DNA of 64,000 nt from Candidatus Altimarinota bacterium. GTDB lineage: Bacteria > Patescibacteriota > Gracilibacteria > BD1-5 > UBA6164. The translations under genes and the position numbers were made by a program. This document shows positions 54,630-64,000 of this stretch, one piece after another (position 1 is the stretch's first letter; every line of letters starts with the position of its first letter). The notes under the pieces were generated by a model, which saw nothing but the letters and a program-made list of their open reading frames with translations, was not told the DNA's origin and made no database searches. Where the stretch lies: NCBI GenBank assembly GCA_028691535.1, contig JAQUZB010000002.1, positions 62,001 through 126,000 on the forward strand. Direction: 5' to 3'.

Positions 54630-55214
54630 ATGGAAAACATAGCTATTTATTGAGGCGCCTTCAATCCTCCAACTATATGACATTTTGAAATAATAGAAAA
54701 ATTATTAACACAAAACATAGTAGAAAAAATCATATTTTCACCAGACTGACAAAGAAAAGATAAAGATTATAAAATAAATATTGAAAAAAGAACTAAGATT
54801 TTAGAAATATTTTTTGAAGAATTAAAACAAAGATGATTAAATGTAGATTTTGAAGAATATTTTTTAAAAAATCCTTGAAATACTACAACTATGCAAGTTG
54901 AACAGTATTTTTCAAATAAATTTTGATTTCAACCTTATCACATATTTTGAATTGATACTATTTCAAATATGCCAAATCGGTTATGAAATACAGACAAATA
55001 TATAGAAAATAAACTAAAAAAAATATTTATAAAAAGAAAATGATTTCTAGTTCCAGAAAATATAGATATGCAAAACTATAAATTACTTGATTTAGAAATA
55101 CTTGAAATTTCATCTACAACAGTAAGAGAAATGATAAAAAATAAGATGAGAATTGATCATATTTTAACTACAAAAGTTAAAGATTATATAGAAGGAAATT
55201 GATTATATATTTAA
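54630..55214 (+). CDS. nadD: Nicotinate-nucleotide adenylyltransferase, 194 aa
   Basis: This nucleotidyltransferase starts IAIYGGAFNPPTIGHFEII, with the ATP-binding GGxFNPxHxGH-type motif (TIGH here), and ends with LDLEILEISSTTVREMIK (the ISSTxIR motif). It forms nicotinate adenine dinucleotide from the mononucleotide, the step before NadE. The length fits NadD. Confidence 0.93.
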
Positions 55215-55224
55215 AAATAGAATT

Positions 55225-55779
55225 ATGTTAAAAGAATTATGAAGAGAAATAATTACGAGTTGAAAACATTTAGAACTTGTAAGAATTAAACTAGAATGAG
55301 GCAGAGTTTATGAAGCCTGTACTAGAGTTTGAAATAAAAATGCAGTTGCTTGAATTGTCAGACATACAGAAAATAGAAGTTATATTTTGATTGAACAATA
55401 TAGATATCCAGTAAAACAAAGAGTTCTTGAACTTGTAGCTTGATTAATTGATAAACCAAATCTTTCAAAAGAACAAATTATGCAAGAAGAAGTAGTAGAA
55501 GAAACTTGATATTCGCAAATACAAAGTATAGAATTTATATGAGAAACTTCAGGAAGTGCTTGAAAATCTAGTGAAACTACATCACTTTTTGATATAGAAA
55601 TAACTTGAGAAAAATGAAATCAAGATTTATCAGAAATGGAAAATATAAAAGTAATAGAAGTAGCATATGGTGATTTTGATAAATTTTTAGTATCAAAAAT
55701 AAAAGAATGAATGATAATAGATCCAAAAGTTTGCATGGCAATTTATATGACGCTAGAAAAAACAAAAAAGTTACTTTAA
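55225..55779 (+). CDS. Nudix hydrolase, ADP-ribose pyrophosphatase-like, 184 aa
   Basis: The sequence resembles NudF-type enzymes: IEQYRYPVKQRVLELVAGLID and EEVVEETGY. The Nudix box is degenerate. It has LIDKPNLSKEQIM, instead of the GE-containing stretch, before QEEVVEETGY. The catalytic Glu set (EEVVEE) remains. It may hydrolyse ADP-ribose released from NAD, which fits its place after nadD, or it may have lost activity. It overlaps the convergent TrmB gene by 9 bases at its end. Confidence 0.85.
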
Positions 55780-55798
55780 ACTTTTATAAAGTAACTTA
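55769..55798. terminator. Bidirectional terminator inside the overlapping gene ends
   Basis: AAGTTACTTT and AAAGTAACTT pair (55769-55798) around a short loop. The stop codons of both convergent genes lie in it. Confidence 0.75.
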
Positions 55799-56505
55799 AA
55801 TAATTTCTTTTGAAATTGAGCAATTTGTTTATTTTCAATTATGATAGAAGTTTCAGTGTTGAAATCTATAAATCAAACTTTGTTTGCATAAATAGTCATA
55901 AGTATATCGTCTTGAAATTCATCTATATTTTCAGGAATAATCTTTAATTCCCTTTCTAATCTATTTTTCTTTGTTTTTGCTGATTTTGATGACATAATAA
56001 CATATCTTTCTAAATCTTTTTTATCTCTTTTTTCTCTGTAATCTTTTGGTAAATAAAGAGAATTAATTTTATCAGTATCAATTTCTGAAGTAACACGATA
56101 AAAAACATCTCACTTTTTTGTTGATTCAACTATATCATTAAATAAATTTGTAATTCATGATTTTCATTGATTATAGACAACTGTTGGTTTTTTGTCTATA
56201 TTGGAATACATATTTTCCAATAATCATATATTTGATTTAGTTTGTTCTTGAAGTTCATTATAAGCATCATTTATGATGCTTGGTGAAGCAGGAAAATAAT
56301 ATTTTTTCTTTCATTCTAAAGTAACAATTACAAATCCAGATTCAACTAAATATGGTAATAATCTATAAAGTTGAGTTCTATGTAATAGCGTAAATTCTGA
56401 AATATCAGTAATAGTTGATTTTCAGTGTTCCAATAATTTAAGATATATAGTTGAATGATTTTTAGATAATCAAATTCATTCTAATATCCTTATAAATTTA
56501 TACAT
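55771..56505 (-). CDS. TrmB-family transcription regulator, 244 aa
   Basis: The N-terminal winged helix (EGIGLSKNHSTIYLKLLEHGK, FTLLHRTQLYRLLPYLVESG) is followed by a PLD-like effector domain (GKSGITNLFNDIVESTKKGD, FYRVTSEID). The C-terminal 100 residues complete a TrmB-like sensor. Such regulators respond to sugars or metabolites. Convergent with the NAD cluster, its target may be the downstream mazG-apt-prs or its own gene. Not proven. Confidence 0.85.
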
Positions 56506-56666
56506 AAGTTACAAATTGTTACTAAATATTTTATACAATATTTTCTCTATTATAAATAAATACTATATTTTTCAAAAAGTTTTTTGTAACAAAATAATAC
56601 ATTAAAAAAAATATTTTTAATATTTAATTTATACTGCTCTTGCATTTATTTATTAAATTTAAAAAT

Positions 56667-57656
56667 ATGAAAAATACAGTTATAGAAAAAAGTTTACAAG
56701 AATATAAAAGTATAGAAAAATATGCACATATTTCTTTTGATGATGTGATGAACAAAATTTCTCAAGAAATAGCAGAATTATTAGAAGCAAATCAATCTTG
56801 AAATAAAGATGAAACATATAAAGAAGCTTCCGATGTAGTTATAAATTTATTATCAATTAGTAGCGAATTAGAAATAAATCCACTTTCAGAAGTTAAAAAA
56901 GATCAAGACATAAATAGTTTAATTATAAATTTTTGAAAATGGAATTCAAAAGTACAAGCATTAAGAAACAGATATTCTAGAGAAAATATATGACTAGAAG
57001 AAGTTGAAAATATAACAAAAAATTTAGTTAGTGAAGTATTAGCTTTTACAAATCCAGAATTAAGTTTAGAAAAAATAGTAAAAGAAGCAGTTAAAAAATT
57101 TGATTCAAGAAAAGATTTATATAAGCCAAAAATAGACCTAAATGATTTTATTTCTAGCTATGAAAATTTTCCAAAAGAGTGAATTAATTTCAAAGATATA
57201 TCACCATTAATAGCAAATAATGAAGCATTGGATTATGCAATTTTTGAAATGGCAAATTCATGTATTTGAGCAGATGTAATTGTGTGACTTGATGCAAGAT
57301 GATTTATTTTTTGACCATTAATTGCTAAACAATTAAATAAACCTTTTGTTATGATAAGAAAAGCTGGAAAATTACCAGGAAAAACAAAAGAAATAAGTTA
57401 CTGATTAGAATATTGAAATGACAAAATACAAATACAAGAAAATGCAATATTAAAATGACAAAAAGTGTCTTTGGTAGATGATTTATTGGCAACTTGAGGA
57501 ACTATAAAAGCAGCAATTGATTTAGTTGAATTATCTTGATGAATAGTAAACAATCTATCATTTATAATTTCACTTGATGAAGAAAATTTAAAAAATCTTG
57601 ATTCAAGAAAATTATTAAACTCATATAAAATAAATAGTCTATTAAACTTTAATTAA
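56667..57656 (+). CDS. apt: MazG-like domain fused to adenine phosphoribosyltransferase, 329 aa
   Basis: Residues 1-140 are a MazG-like helical domain with the metal-binding ISQEIAELLEAN and KEASDVVINLLSI motifs. Residues about 160-329 are a type I phosphoribosyltransferase: NFPKEGINFKDISPLI, GLDARGFIFGPLIAKQLNKP, and the PRPP site SLVDDLLATGGTIKAA. The former would hydrolyse nucleoside triphosphates or modified ones. The latter salvages adenine to AMP. This fusion is unusual and would couple nucleotide clean-up with purine salvage. prs follows after 6 bases. Confidence 0.9.
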
Positions 57657-57662
57657 AAAATT

Positions 57663-58568
57663 ATGAAAACAATATTGTCACATCCAAATTTTGAATATCT
57701 AGCAGAAAGTATATCAAATGATAGTAATTGAGAAATTGTAAAAGAAAATATTTCAATGAAAACTTTTCCAGATGCTTGGCCAAATATATTTATAAATGAC
57801 GTAAAAAACTTAATTGAACATAAAGAAGTTACATATATTTGAGATTTTTCAAAACCAGAAGATTTATTTATAAATTTTGCTGCTATAAGATGAATAATAG
57901 ATTATTATGCTGACAAAGTAAGAGTTATATTACCATATTTCCCTGTTTGAACTATGGAAAGAATTGAAGTAAAATGAGAAGTTGCAACTGCTAAATACTT
58001 TGCTGATATTATGAGTTCATTACCTAGTTGAAGAGAAGCAAAAACTTCTATTCATATATTTGATATACATGCACTTGTAGAAAGATTTTTGTTTGATTCT
58101 CGTCAAGTAAATGCAGAAATTCATACTGCAATGAGTTTGTTAAAAGAAGAAATAATTGGAAAAACTATAGTTTTTCCTGATGATTGAGCAAAAAAAAGAT
58201 TTTGAAGAGATTTTGATAATTTTGATGTAATAGTTTGCGGAAAAATTAGAGAAAATGACAAAAGAATTATTCAAATAAAAGAATGAGATCCAAATTGAAA
58301 AGACGTAATAATAATAGATGACTTAATTCAAACTTGATGAACTATTAGAGAAACTGCAGATAAACTTAGAAACCTATGAGCAAAATCAGTTTTAGCTTAT
58401 GCAACTCACTGAGTATTCCCTAATAATTCTCATATAGAATTAGCAAAAAGTTTAGATAAATTAATAGTAACTGATACTATTCCTGAAAATATAAATAGAG
58501 CAAAAGATGTAGTAAATATGCAAATTCTTAGTATAAAACCACTCATAGAAAAAATAATTTCTAGATAA
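57663..58568 (+). CDS. prs: Ribose-phosphate pyrophosphokinase, 301 aa
   Basis: The PRPP-binding site is VIIIDDLIQTGGTIRETADKL (about residue 220). The N-terminal domain has IRGIIDYYADKVRVILPYFP and METIE-like VGTMERIEVKGE. The length is typical. It supplies PRPP for PncB and Apt. The position right after MazG-Apt and within the NAD block fits that role. Confidence 0.93.
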
Positions 58569-58603
58569 TAAAACTTGTAAAAAAACAATAGAGGTATATA
58601 ATA

Positions 58604-58620
58604 ATTGTAATATTTACAAT
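58604..58620 (+). promoter_or_regulatory. NrtR operator and promoter of nrtR
   Basis: ATTGTAATATTTACAAT is a palindrome with 7-bp arms (ATTGTAA/TTACAAT) and a TGTA-N5-TACA core. It lies just after TATAAT (58596-58601). This fits autoregulation by a repressor bound over the start point. Confidence 0.7.
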
Positions 58621-58631
58621 AATATAATCCT

Positions 58632-59351
58632 ATGAATCATTTAATTAAAGAAAATAATTTTTCAGATATATGGAATCCAAATCTAAGCATACCAATCCCT
58701 GCTATAGATATAGTTATTTTTACGGTTTACCAAAATGAAGTTTGTGTTGTTTTATTAAAACAAGAGCTTGATTGAAAAAATAATTATATCCTACCTGGTT
58801 GAATAGTTGCAAAATGATATTCTCTAGAAGAAAATTTTGACAATATATTGGAAAGAAAAACAGGTATAAGATGAGTTTATAAGGAGCAACTTTATACTTT
58901 TTGAAATCCAGACAGAGACAAGAGATGACATACTATTTCTATAACTTATTTTGCTCTAGTTTGAATGGATAATTTCCTAAAAAATGTAGATTTAACAAAG
59001 GTTGCAATAGTAAGATATAGCGAAATAAATGAAAATAATATCTGATTCAAAGATAAGAAAATATGAACAGATCATTTTGAAATCATAAAATATGCAAAAC
59101 AAAGACTAAAATGGAAGTTAGAATACACAAATATAGCAAAAGATATGCTTCCAAAAAAGTTTAGAATGAGTCAATTGCAAGAAATTTATGAAATAGTATT
59201 GTGAGAAAAAATAGACAAAAGAAATTTTTGAAAAAAGATATTTAAACTAAACATGATTGAAGAAACTTGAGAATTAGACAAGTCTACAAACAGACCTGCA
59301 AAATTATACAGATTTATAGATAGTGAATTAAAAATTTATGATGTAATGTAA
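58632..59351 (+). CDS. nrtR: NrtR-like NAD regulator (Nudix domain + winged helix), 239 aa
   Basis: The N-terminal 150 residues are a Nudix-like domain (NYILPGGIVAKGYSLEENFDNILERKTGI) without an active REXXEE pair. The winged helix follows (RMSQLQEIYEIVLGEKIDKRNFGKKI). That is the NrtR arrangement, a repressor of NAD synthesis that binds ADP-ribose. It lies at the end of the NAD block and its own operator is repeated upstream of pncA and pncB. The end is shared with a GC-rich terminator and the convergent mini-gene. Confidence 0.92.
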
Positions 59352-59375
59352 AAGACCCGCCTACGGCGGGTCTTT
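59351..59375. terminator. GC-rich bidirectional terminator
   Basis: GACCCGCC (59354-59361) pairs with GGCGGGTC (59365-59372), flanked by A3 and T runs. It sits between the nrtR gene and the TGA of the 59.5 kb mini-gene. Confidence 0.85.
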
Positions 59376-59378
59376 TTT

Positions 59379-59615
59379 TCATTTTTTCTGATTTTGCACA
59401 AATACATTGATAAACATATTTTTTTGTGGAAAATCAATTCGGCTACAACCATACTTAACTATACTTTCTGGCTTTTCCTTAAGTGGGAAAAGTATTAATT
59501 TTTTTGTTGTATCTTTTTCTTTTTTCATTAAAAAAGTTTTTGCTTGTTCAAGTGAACACTCAACAAAAAAAACAACTTCCCCATTTTTATCGGAAACTTT
59601 ATACCACAACAACAT
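59379..59615 (-). CDS. Mini-gene: 78-aa protein ending in TGA
   Basis: A GGGGG-type site (59623-59627) lies about 7 bases before the ATG (59613-59615). The product, MLLWYKVSDKNGEVVFFVE..., is small, charged and apparently beta-alpha. It includes SLEQAKTFLMKKEKDTTKKL and ends MFINVFVQNQKK. Both glycines are GGN. It stops at TGA (59379-59381), 4 bases before a GC-rich terminator. If TGA were Gly the product would read through the terminator into antisense nrtR. The promoter is TTGATT-16-TAAAAT (59680-59685 and 59658-59663 on the minus strand). No family is recognised. Confidence 0.65.
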   Translation of the reverse strand: MLLWYKVSDKNGEVVFFVECSLEQAKTFLMKKEKDTTKKLILFPLKEKPESIVKYGCSRIDFPQKNMFINVFVQNQKK

Positions 59616-59657
59616 TTTAAAACCCCCTTTTTATAAATTTTCAAACGAAGTTTTTGT

Positions 59658-59685
59658 ATTTTAAATAAAAAAATTATAAAATCAA
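59658..59685 (-). promoter_or_regulatory. Promoter of the 59.5 kb mini-gene
   Basis: On the minus strand TTGATT (59680-59685) and TAAAAT (59658-59663) are 16 bp apart. It lies beside the end of the DUF389 gene. Confidence 0.55.
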
Positions 59686-59688
59686 GGT

Positions 59689-60849
59689 TTATGATGAAAT
59701 TCTAATAGTTCTAATTATTTCTAAATCTATATTTACTTTTTTATCAAACTCATTTTGTAAATTACTATAAATATTATCCAATATTTTTGTGATATTATAT
59801 CATTCTGGAATTTTTAAAACTACTTTTATTTCTAAAGTATCTTTAGTATTTTTTATTACATTTATTTCTGAAATTTCATAGAATTGTAAATCTTCTTTTA
59901 TAATATTTTCTAAATAATTTTTAGTTTTATTTGATAAAAATGTACTTGTTTTTAGTGTATCTAAAGATAAAAACAATGGTATTAAAATGATAACTAAAAT
60001 AAATGTAACAATTCATATTCTTTTCAATACTTTTGATTGAATTTTTGTATCATGAGGAGTAAATCAATATAACCAAAAAAATATAACACTTACAAAAAGT
60101 ATAGCAATTAAGTTGGCTCAAAATAACATCAAAGCTCAAAATGAAGACATATAATTTCAAAGAGATAATTCTATACCTACAACTCATAAAGGTGGTAATA
60201 GAGATGCAGCCATAGCAACTCAGGCAATACTCTCTCATAATCTAGTAAATCTAATACTCATAACAGCAATCATTGCAGAAAATATAGCTATCAAAAAATC
60301 TATCAAATTTGGATTAACACGAGCTAAGATTTCTTTTGTTTCAATTTCAATTCAGATAATATGAGTGATTATAAATCACAAGAAAATAGAAAATAAAATA
60401 GAATAAATCAAAACTTTAAATGCTTTTACAAAAAAACTACCTGCTCAAGTAGCAATAGCAAAACCAAGTCAGTTAATTGGTCTCAAATATGGTGCAATTA
60501 ACATAGCTCAAATTACAACTGCAACAGAATTTTGTAACAATCATAAAACAGCAATTATACTAGATAAAAATATTTCTATCCAATATAATCTATCTCATGA
60601 AGAATCTAATTTTATTTTTTTTGCAACTTCTTCTTTATGTGTGCTATCAAGTGATAAAAATTCTATGCTATCAAAAAAATTAACAATTTTTTCTTCTTTT
60701 GTTAAATTTTCTTTTATTGTTTTAGTGTCAGTAATATTTTTCTCTTTTTCTTTCAATAATTCCTTTACTTCATTTTTAATTACTTTTTTTTCTTCTTTTG
60801 TAAGTTCAGAAACATTATTTTCTAAATCTAAGTCTGTAAAATCATCCAT
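59689..60849 (-). CDS. DUF389 membrane protein, 386 aa
   Basis: An acidic cytoplasmic head (about 80 residues, DDFTDLDLENNVSELTKEEK) is followed by about six membrane helices, with VAVVIGAMLIAPYLRPINGLGFAI and ESIAGVAMAASLLPPLGVVGIELSLGNY. These are the two conserved blocks of the DUF389 family (TIGR00341-like). A C-terminal region of about 90 residues is extracytoplasmic. Function is unknown. Most core glycines are TGA. Confidence 0.9.
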
Positions 60850-60987
60850 TTTTAAATATTATAATTAATTAAAAGTATTTTATCATATTAATCTATTTAA
60901 AACAAAATAAAACTATAAAAATAATTGTCTTTTTTTTAGAAATATATTAAAATAAATAAGTATTTTATATATATAATTTTAAAAAAT

Positions 60988-62070
60988 ATGCCTGGACAAA
61001 CTAAAGTTATGGAAAAAGAAAAAAATATTGTTCTATCTGCTACTGAATCAAGTGAGGTTGAATGAGTATTTGCTGAAGCTAAAGATTTTAGAAGTATTTG
61101 AGAAAAAATAACAGCTCCTCTTGATAATATAATTTCAGAAACTGCAAAAATTATAGATAAAGATCCTATAATGAATGTAAGTTCTGAATTAGAAAAAATG
61201 AACTGAGATGTTCAAGTTGTTTACAACGATATCATTGATAACGATGGAACAATAATGAAAATCATGAAATCAATTCCTTGAATTTGAAAAATTGCATCAG
61301 CAATAGACAACAAAGTTGATGAAGCAAAATTTAATATGAAATGATTAGAATGAAAGATTTGAGTTATTTTTTCAGGTTTTGATCAATCATACGAATCAAT
61401 AAATACTTCAATTGATATGCAAAAGAAATTTGTAGATTGAATTGATGAAAATCTATGAAAAGTTGTTGCATACAAAGAATATATAGAATGAAAAATAGTA
61501 GAATTTAAAGCTAGACTAGAAGAAACAACAGATGAAGATGAAAAATTAAAATTAACTATGTTTATAAGAAATGTAGAATATTTTCAAGGTAATTTAATAG
61601 TTTTAATTGGTAATCTTGATATGGCTAGAAAAAGACTTCTTATGAGACTTGATTCTGCTACAAAATTATCACTTGCTATGAATTCTAGTAGACCAATTTT
61701 TAAAACTCTCCTTTCTACTGCACTTATTGAAGCATCTAGTCAAAAAGCAATTGATGCATCTATGAAAGCACTTGATGTTATGGGATCTACAATTGATAAA
61801 ATGTCTTCAGAATTAACTGATAAAGCAATTTCATCTGCAAAAAAATCAGAAGAAATGTCAGCAAAACCAGTTTTATCAACTACAGTATTTATAGAAAATG
61901 TAACTAAACTTAAAAATCATTTTGATGAAATTGATACTTTTAGAGCACAAGTAAAATTGGAAGCAGAAAAAGAAAGAGCTTTATTTGATGAAGCAAAAGT
62001 TAAACTTGAAAATATAAAAGTTATAAACAAAGAAGGTCAAGAAGAATTAGCAAAAGAATTAAATAAATAA
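60988..62070 (+). CDS. telA: TelA-family toxic-anion-resistance protein, 360 aa
   Basis: The helical protein has the family segments FVDGIDENLGKVVAYKEYIEGKI, VIFIRNVEYFQGNLIVLIGNLDMARKRLLMRLDS-like and STALIEASSQKAIDASMKA. They match TelA/KlaA (PF05816). Its role in tellurite or cell-envelope stress is known only loosely. It is first in a three-gene operon: membrane protein at 62072 and AAA+ ATPase at 63309 (gaps of 1 base each). Confidence 0.88.
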
Positions 62071-62071
62071 T

Positions 62072-63307
62072 ATGCAAGTAAAAACAAGAGAATTTGAAGA
62101 AAAAATAAATGATTTGGAAACAAATCATTTATTTACTATTCCTGAAGAAATAAAAAACAAAGTAAATGAAAGATGATTTTATCTTTACAATTGGATTTGA
62201 GAAAAAGATGTAAAAAACAGTTTAGAAAGAGATTTTTTAAAAAATATTGATAGGTTTTGAATCGTTTTCGCATTTTTAATAATAATTCCTTGAGCACTTG
62301 CATTTTTTATGTGAGGTTATTTTTTGTCGTGAATTATATTTTTTTCTATACTTTTTCTTATAAATCTATTTCTTGTATTTCAACTTATTTTTATCTCATT
62401 AAAAAGATCTAGCATTCTTAGAAAAAATGCTTATGTAGTTTTAACTGATGACTATATTTCTATAAATTGAGAAATTAAAAAGAAAACAGGATTAAATTCA
62501 AATGATATAAAAGAAATAAACAAAGTTGCTTCCATATTTGAAGAAGAAATTTTTAAACCTTCAAATATAGAAAATACAAAGAAATGACTTACAAAAAGTG
62601 TATGACAAAAATTTGCTAATTGATTTTCAAAAATACTTAGTGTTTGAAAATGAAATAGTAAAAATTCATGACAATTAGTTTTGATTTTGATATTACTTTA
62701 TCTTGCTTATGCATTTTCACTTTTCTTAATCTACATATTTTGAATATTTATTGTTTGGATATTTTGAAATATTTTAAATATAATAAACAAAAAAATATTA
62801 CTTATAAAATGACACAAGATAACAAGGATAAACACTGGTTTTGAAGATTTGGGTGATTATTCTAATTCTCTTACAAATGAAAAAGACAATCTAACTAAAC
62901 TCTTAAATGAAGCAATAAATAATGATTGGCAAGATTCACTATTAACAAATATAAACAAAAAATTAGAACTTATAAATAAATTTGCTTGAGAATCTATAGA
63001 GTCAAATATAGAACTGAAAAAAGACATAGAAAGTTCAGAATTTAAAGAAATGTTTAATTATGCAACTTATAATTCTTGGATAAAAAATCAAATATTATTA
63101 CCTTTAGAACAAATAAAAACTCTTCTTTTAAAAAATCTAGAAATACTAAATAAACAAGATAAAGATATAGATGACCAATTAAAAAATGAAAGTGACCCAA
63201 GTAAATCTTGACCAATTCTAGCAAGTAAGAAAAGAGTTGAAATGAGGATAGAAGAAATAAATATTCATATTTCAAAAATGGATTTATATATAAATAAATT
63301 AAAATAA
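62072..63307 (+). CDS. Membrane protein between TelA and AAA+ ATPase, 411 aa
   Basis: Two hydrophobic clusters, about residues 65-110 and 205-245, give four membrane helices in all. A beta-type segment of the PH-like kind (YVVLTDDYISINGEIKKKTG) lies between. The C-terminal 150 residues are a coiled coil (LEQIKTLLLKNLEILNKQDK). The start overlaps the telA stop to within one base. Possibly a membrane anchor for TelA and the ATPase; inference. No family is recognised. Confidence 0.7.
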
Positions 63308-63308
63308 T

Positions 63309-64000
63309 ATGACTCAAAAAGACACATGATTTGATGCTTTTTTCAAAGCAGTTACTAGTTCTCCTGAATTTAAAGGTGTTGTAGAAAAAGATTGGAAATG
63401 AGATTTTGAAAAAAATCTAGCAGATATGGAAACTCATATATCAAAAGCAAGTGATATGATGTGAAGTTTTAAAGATACTTTTGAAACTCCAGAAGCAATG
63501 GAAGCTTGAAATTCTTATGAGAGTAAACCATATATAAACAGAACAGCAAAAGAAGACGAAAAAGACGAAAATCTTGATATCATTTATTTTAAAGATGACT
63601 GAAATCCAAGTTTTTGATTTGCATGAATTGCTTGAATGTCTGATTTAAAAACTGAGCTTAAAGAAAATTTTATAAAACCATTAAAATTTAAATTTTTAGT
63701 TCAAAAATTAGAAAAAGATGAAACTCTAGAACTAGATAAAAAAAATGAAATGTATAAAAAAATAAATGAAGCTTATAGTAAGTTTGGAGTTTCAATTCCA
63801 ACTTGATTGCTTTTTTATTGACCTCCAGGAACTGGTAAAACATTTATTACGAAAAAATTAGCAGAGGAACTTTGAGCAGGTATGATCAAAAAATCTGTTT
63901 GAGAATTTGGCTCTAGTTATATTCATCAAACATCTCAAAATATTAAAAAGTTTTTTGATGCAGCAAAAAGAGAATCTGAAAAATGACCGATAATACTTTT
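63309..64000 (+). CDS. AAA+ ATPase, C-terminus beyond window
   Basis: The Walker A site is LLFYGPPGTGKTFITKKLA (about residues 160-178), with the first Gly as TGA. The Walker B start GPIILF is at the last bases of the window. The N-terminal 130 residues are acidic and partly helical. This fits FtsH/cell-division type AAA ATPases. The frame starts one base after the 62072 gene. TelA-type operons with AAA+ are known in some bacteria, but the link is not proven here. Confidence 0.9.

Overview
This AT-rich window comes from a bacterium that reads UGA as glycine (genetic code 25), as known for Absconditabacteria (SR1) and Gracilibacteria (BD1-5). The evidence is direct. In-frame TGA fills the conserved glycine positions of many motifs: the P-type ATPase DKTGTLT, the NAD kinase GGDGTM, the AAA+ GPPGTGKT, the Nudix boxes, the VF530 HGVTL and the DEAD-box AKTGSGKT. 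Genes read with the standard code look shattered; read with code 25 they are intact, and all coordinates below use code 25. No tRNA, rRNA or CRISPR array was seen.

Layout. 0-2.4 kb: a partial rolling-circle type replication initiator, a hypothetical gene, a zinc-ribbon membrane peptide and clusters of hairpins, possibly the edge of a small integrated replicon. 2.4-12 kb: secreted and surface proteins (an SLH protein with Cys-rich repeats, a small CCSHHGGVCGC protein), a PH-domain membrane protein, TPR proteins, two DEAD-box helicases and a VF530 DNA-binding protein. 12-17.8 kb: three unknown proteins in a row and a cold-shock protein. 18-25.7 kb: a Na/Pi cotransporter homologue, a Fur/Zur-ZIP zinc pair and a copper group (P1B ATPase plus an HMA-TauE-cupredoxin protein). 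25.8-35 kb: a FISUMP-domain pilin, a Y-family polymerase, an extradiol dioxygenase, an envelope methionine-sulfoxide repair pair (thioredoxin lipoprotein plus a CcdA-MsrA-MsrB fusion), a two-component system and an aldehyde dehydrogenase. 35-47 kb: MBL hydrolase, SpoU methyltransferase, GNAT, DUF1846, methyltransferase, BRO-N protein, a 0.5 kb gap with two structured-RNA candidates, Tex and an SLT-like protein. 47-49.5 kb: a second pilin followed by a headless, stop-containing pilin copy with a leucine-rich tail. 49.5-59.4 kb: a nearly complete NAD salvage block (pncA, pncB, nadE, nadK, nadD, Nudix, prs, MazG-Apt fusion and an NrtR-like regulator). The same TGTA-N5-TACA palindrome lies upstream of pncA, pncB and nrtR. 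59.7-64 kb: a DUF389 protein and a TelA - membrane protein - AAA+ operon cut by the window end.

The most unusual signal is a dispersed set of five short genes (about 12.0, 21.3, 35.2, 52.4 and 59.5 kb). Each has its own TTGA(C/T)-16/17-TATAAT-type promoter, a Shine-Dalgarno-like sequence that the ordinary genes lack, only GGN glycine codons, and a hairpin terminator just downstream. Three of the five reading frames end in TGA just before the terminator, which under the host code would read through it. They look like standard-code mini-genes living inside a code-25 chromosome. The frame of the 52.4 kb member additionally needs one frameshift.
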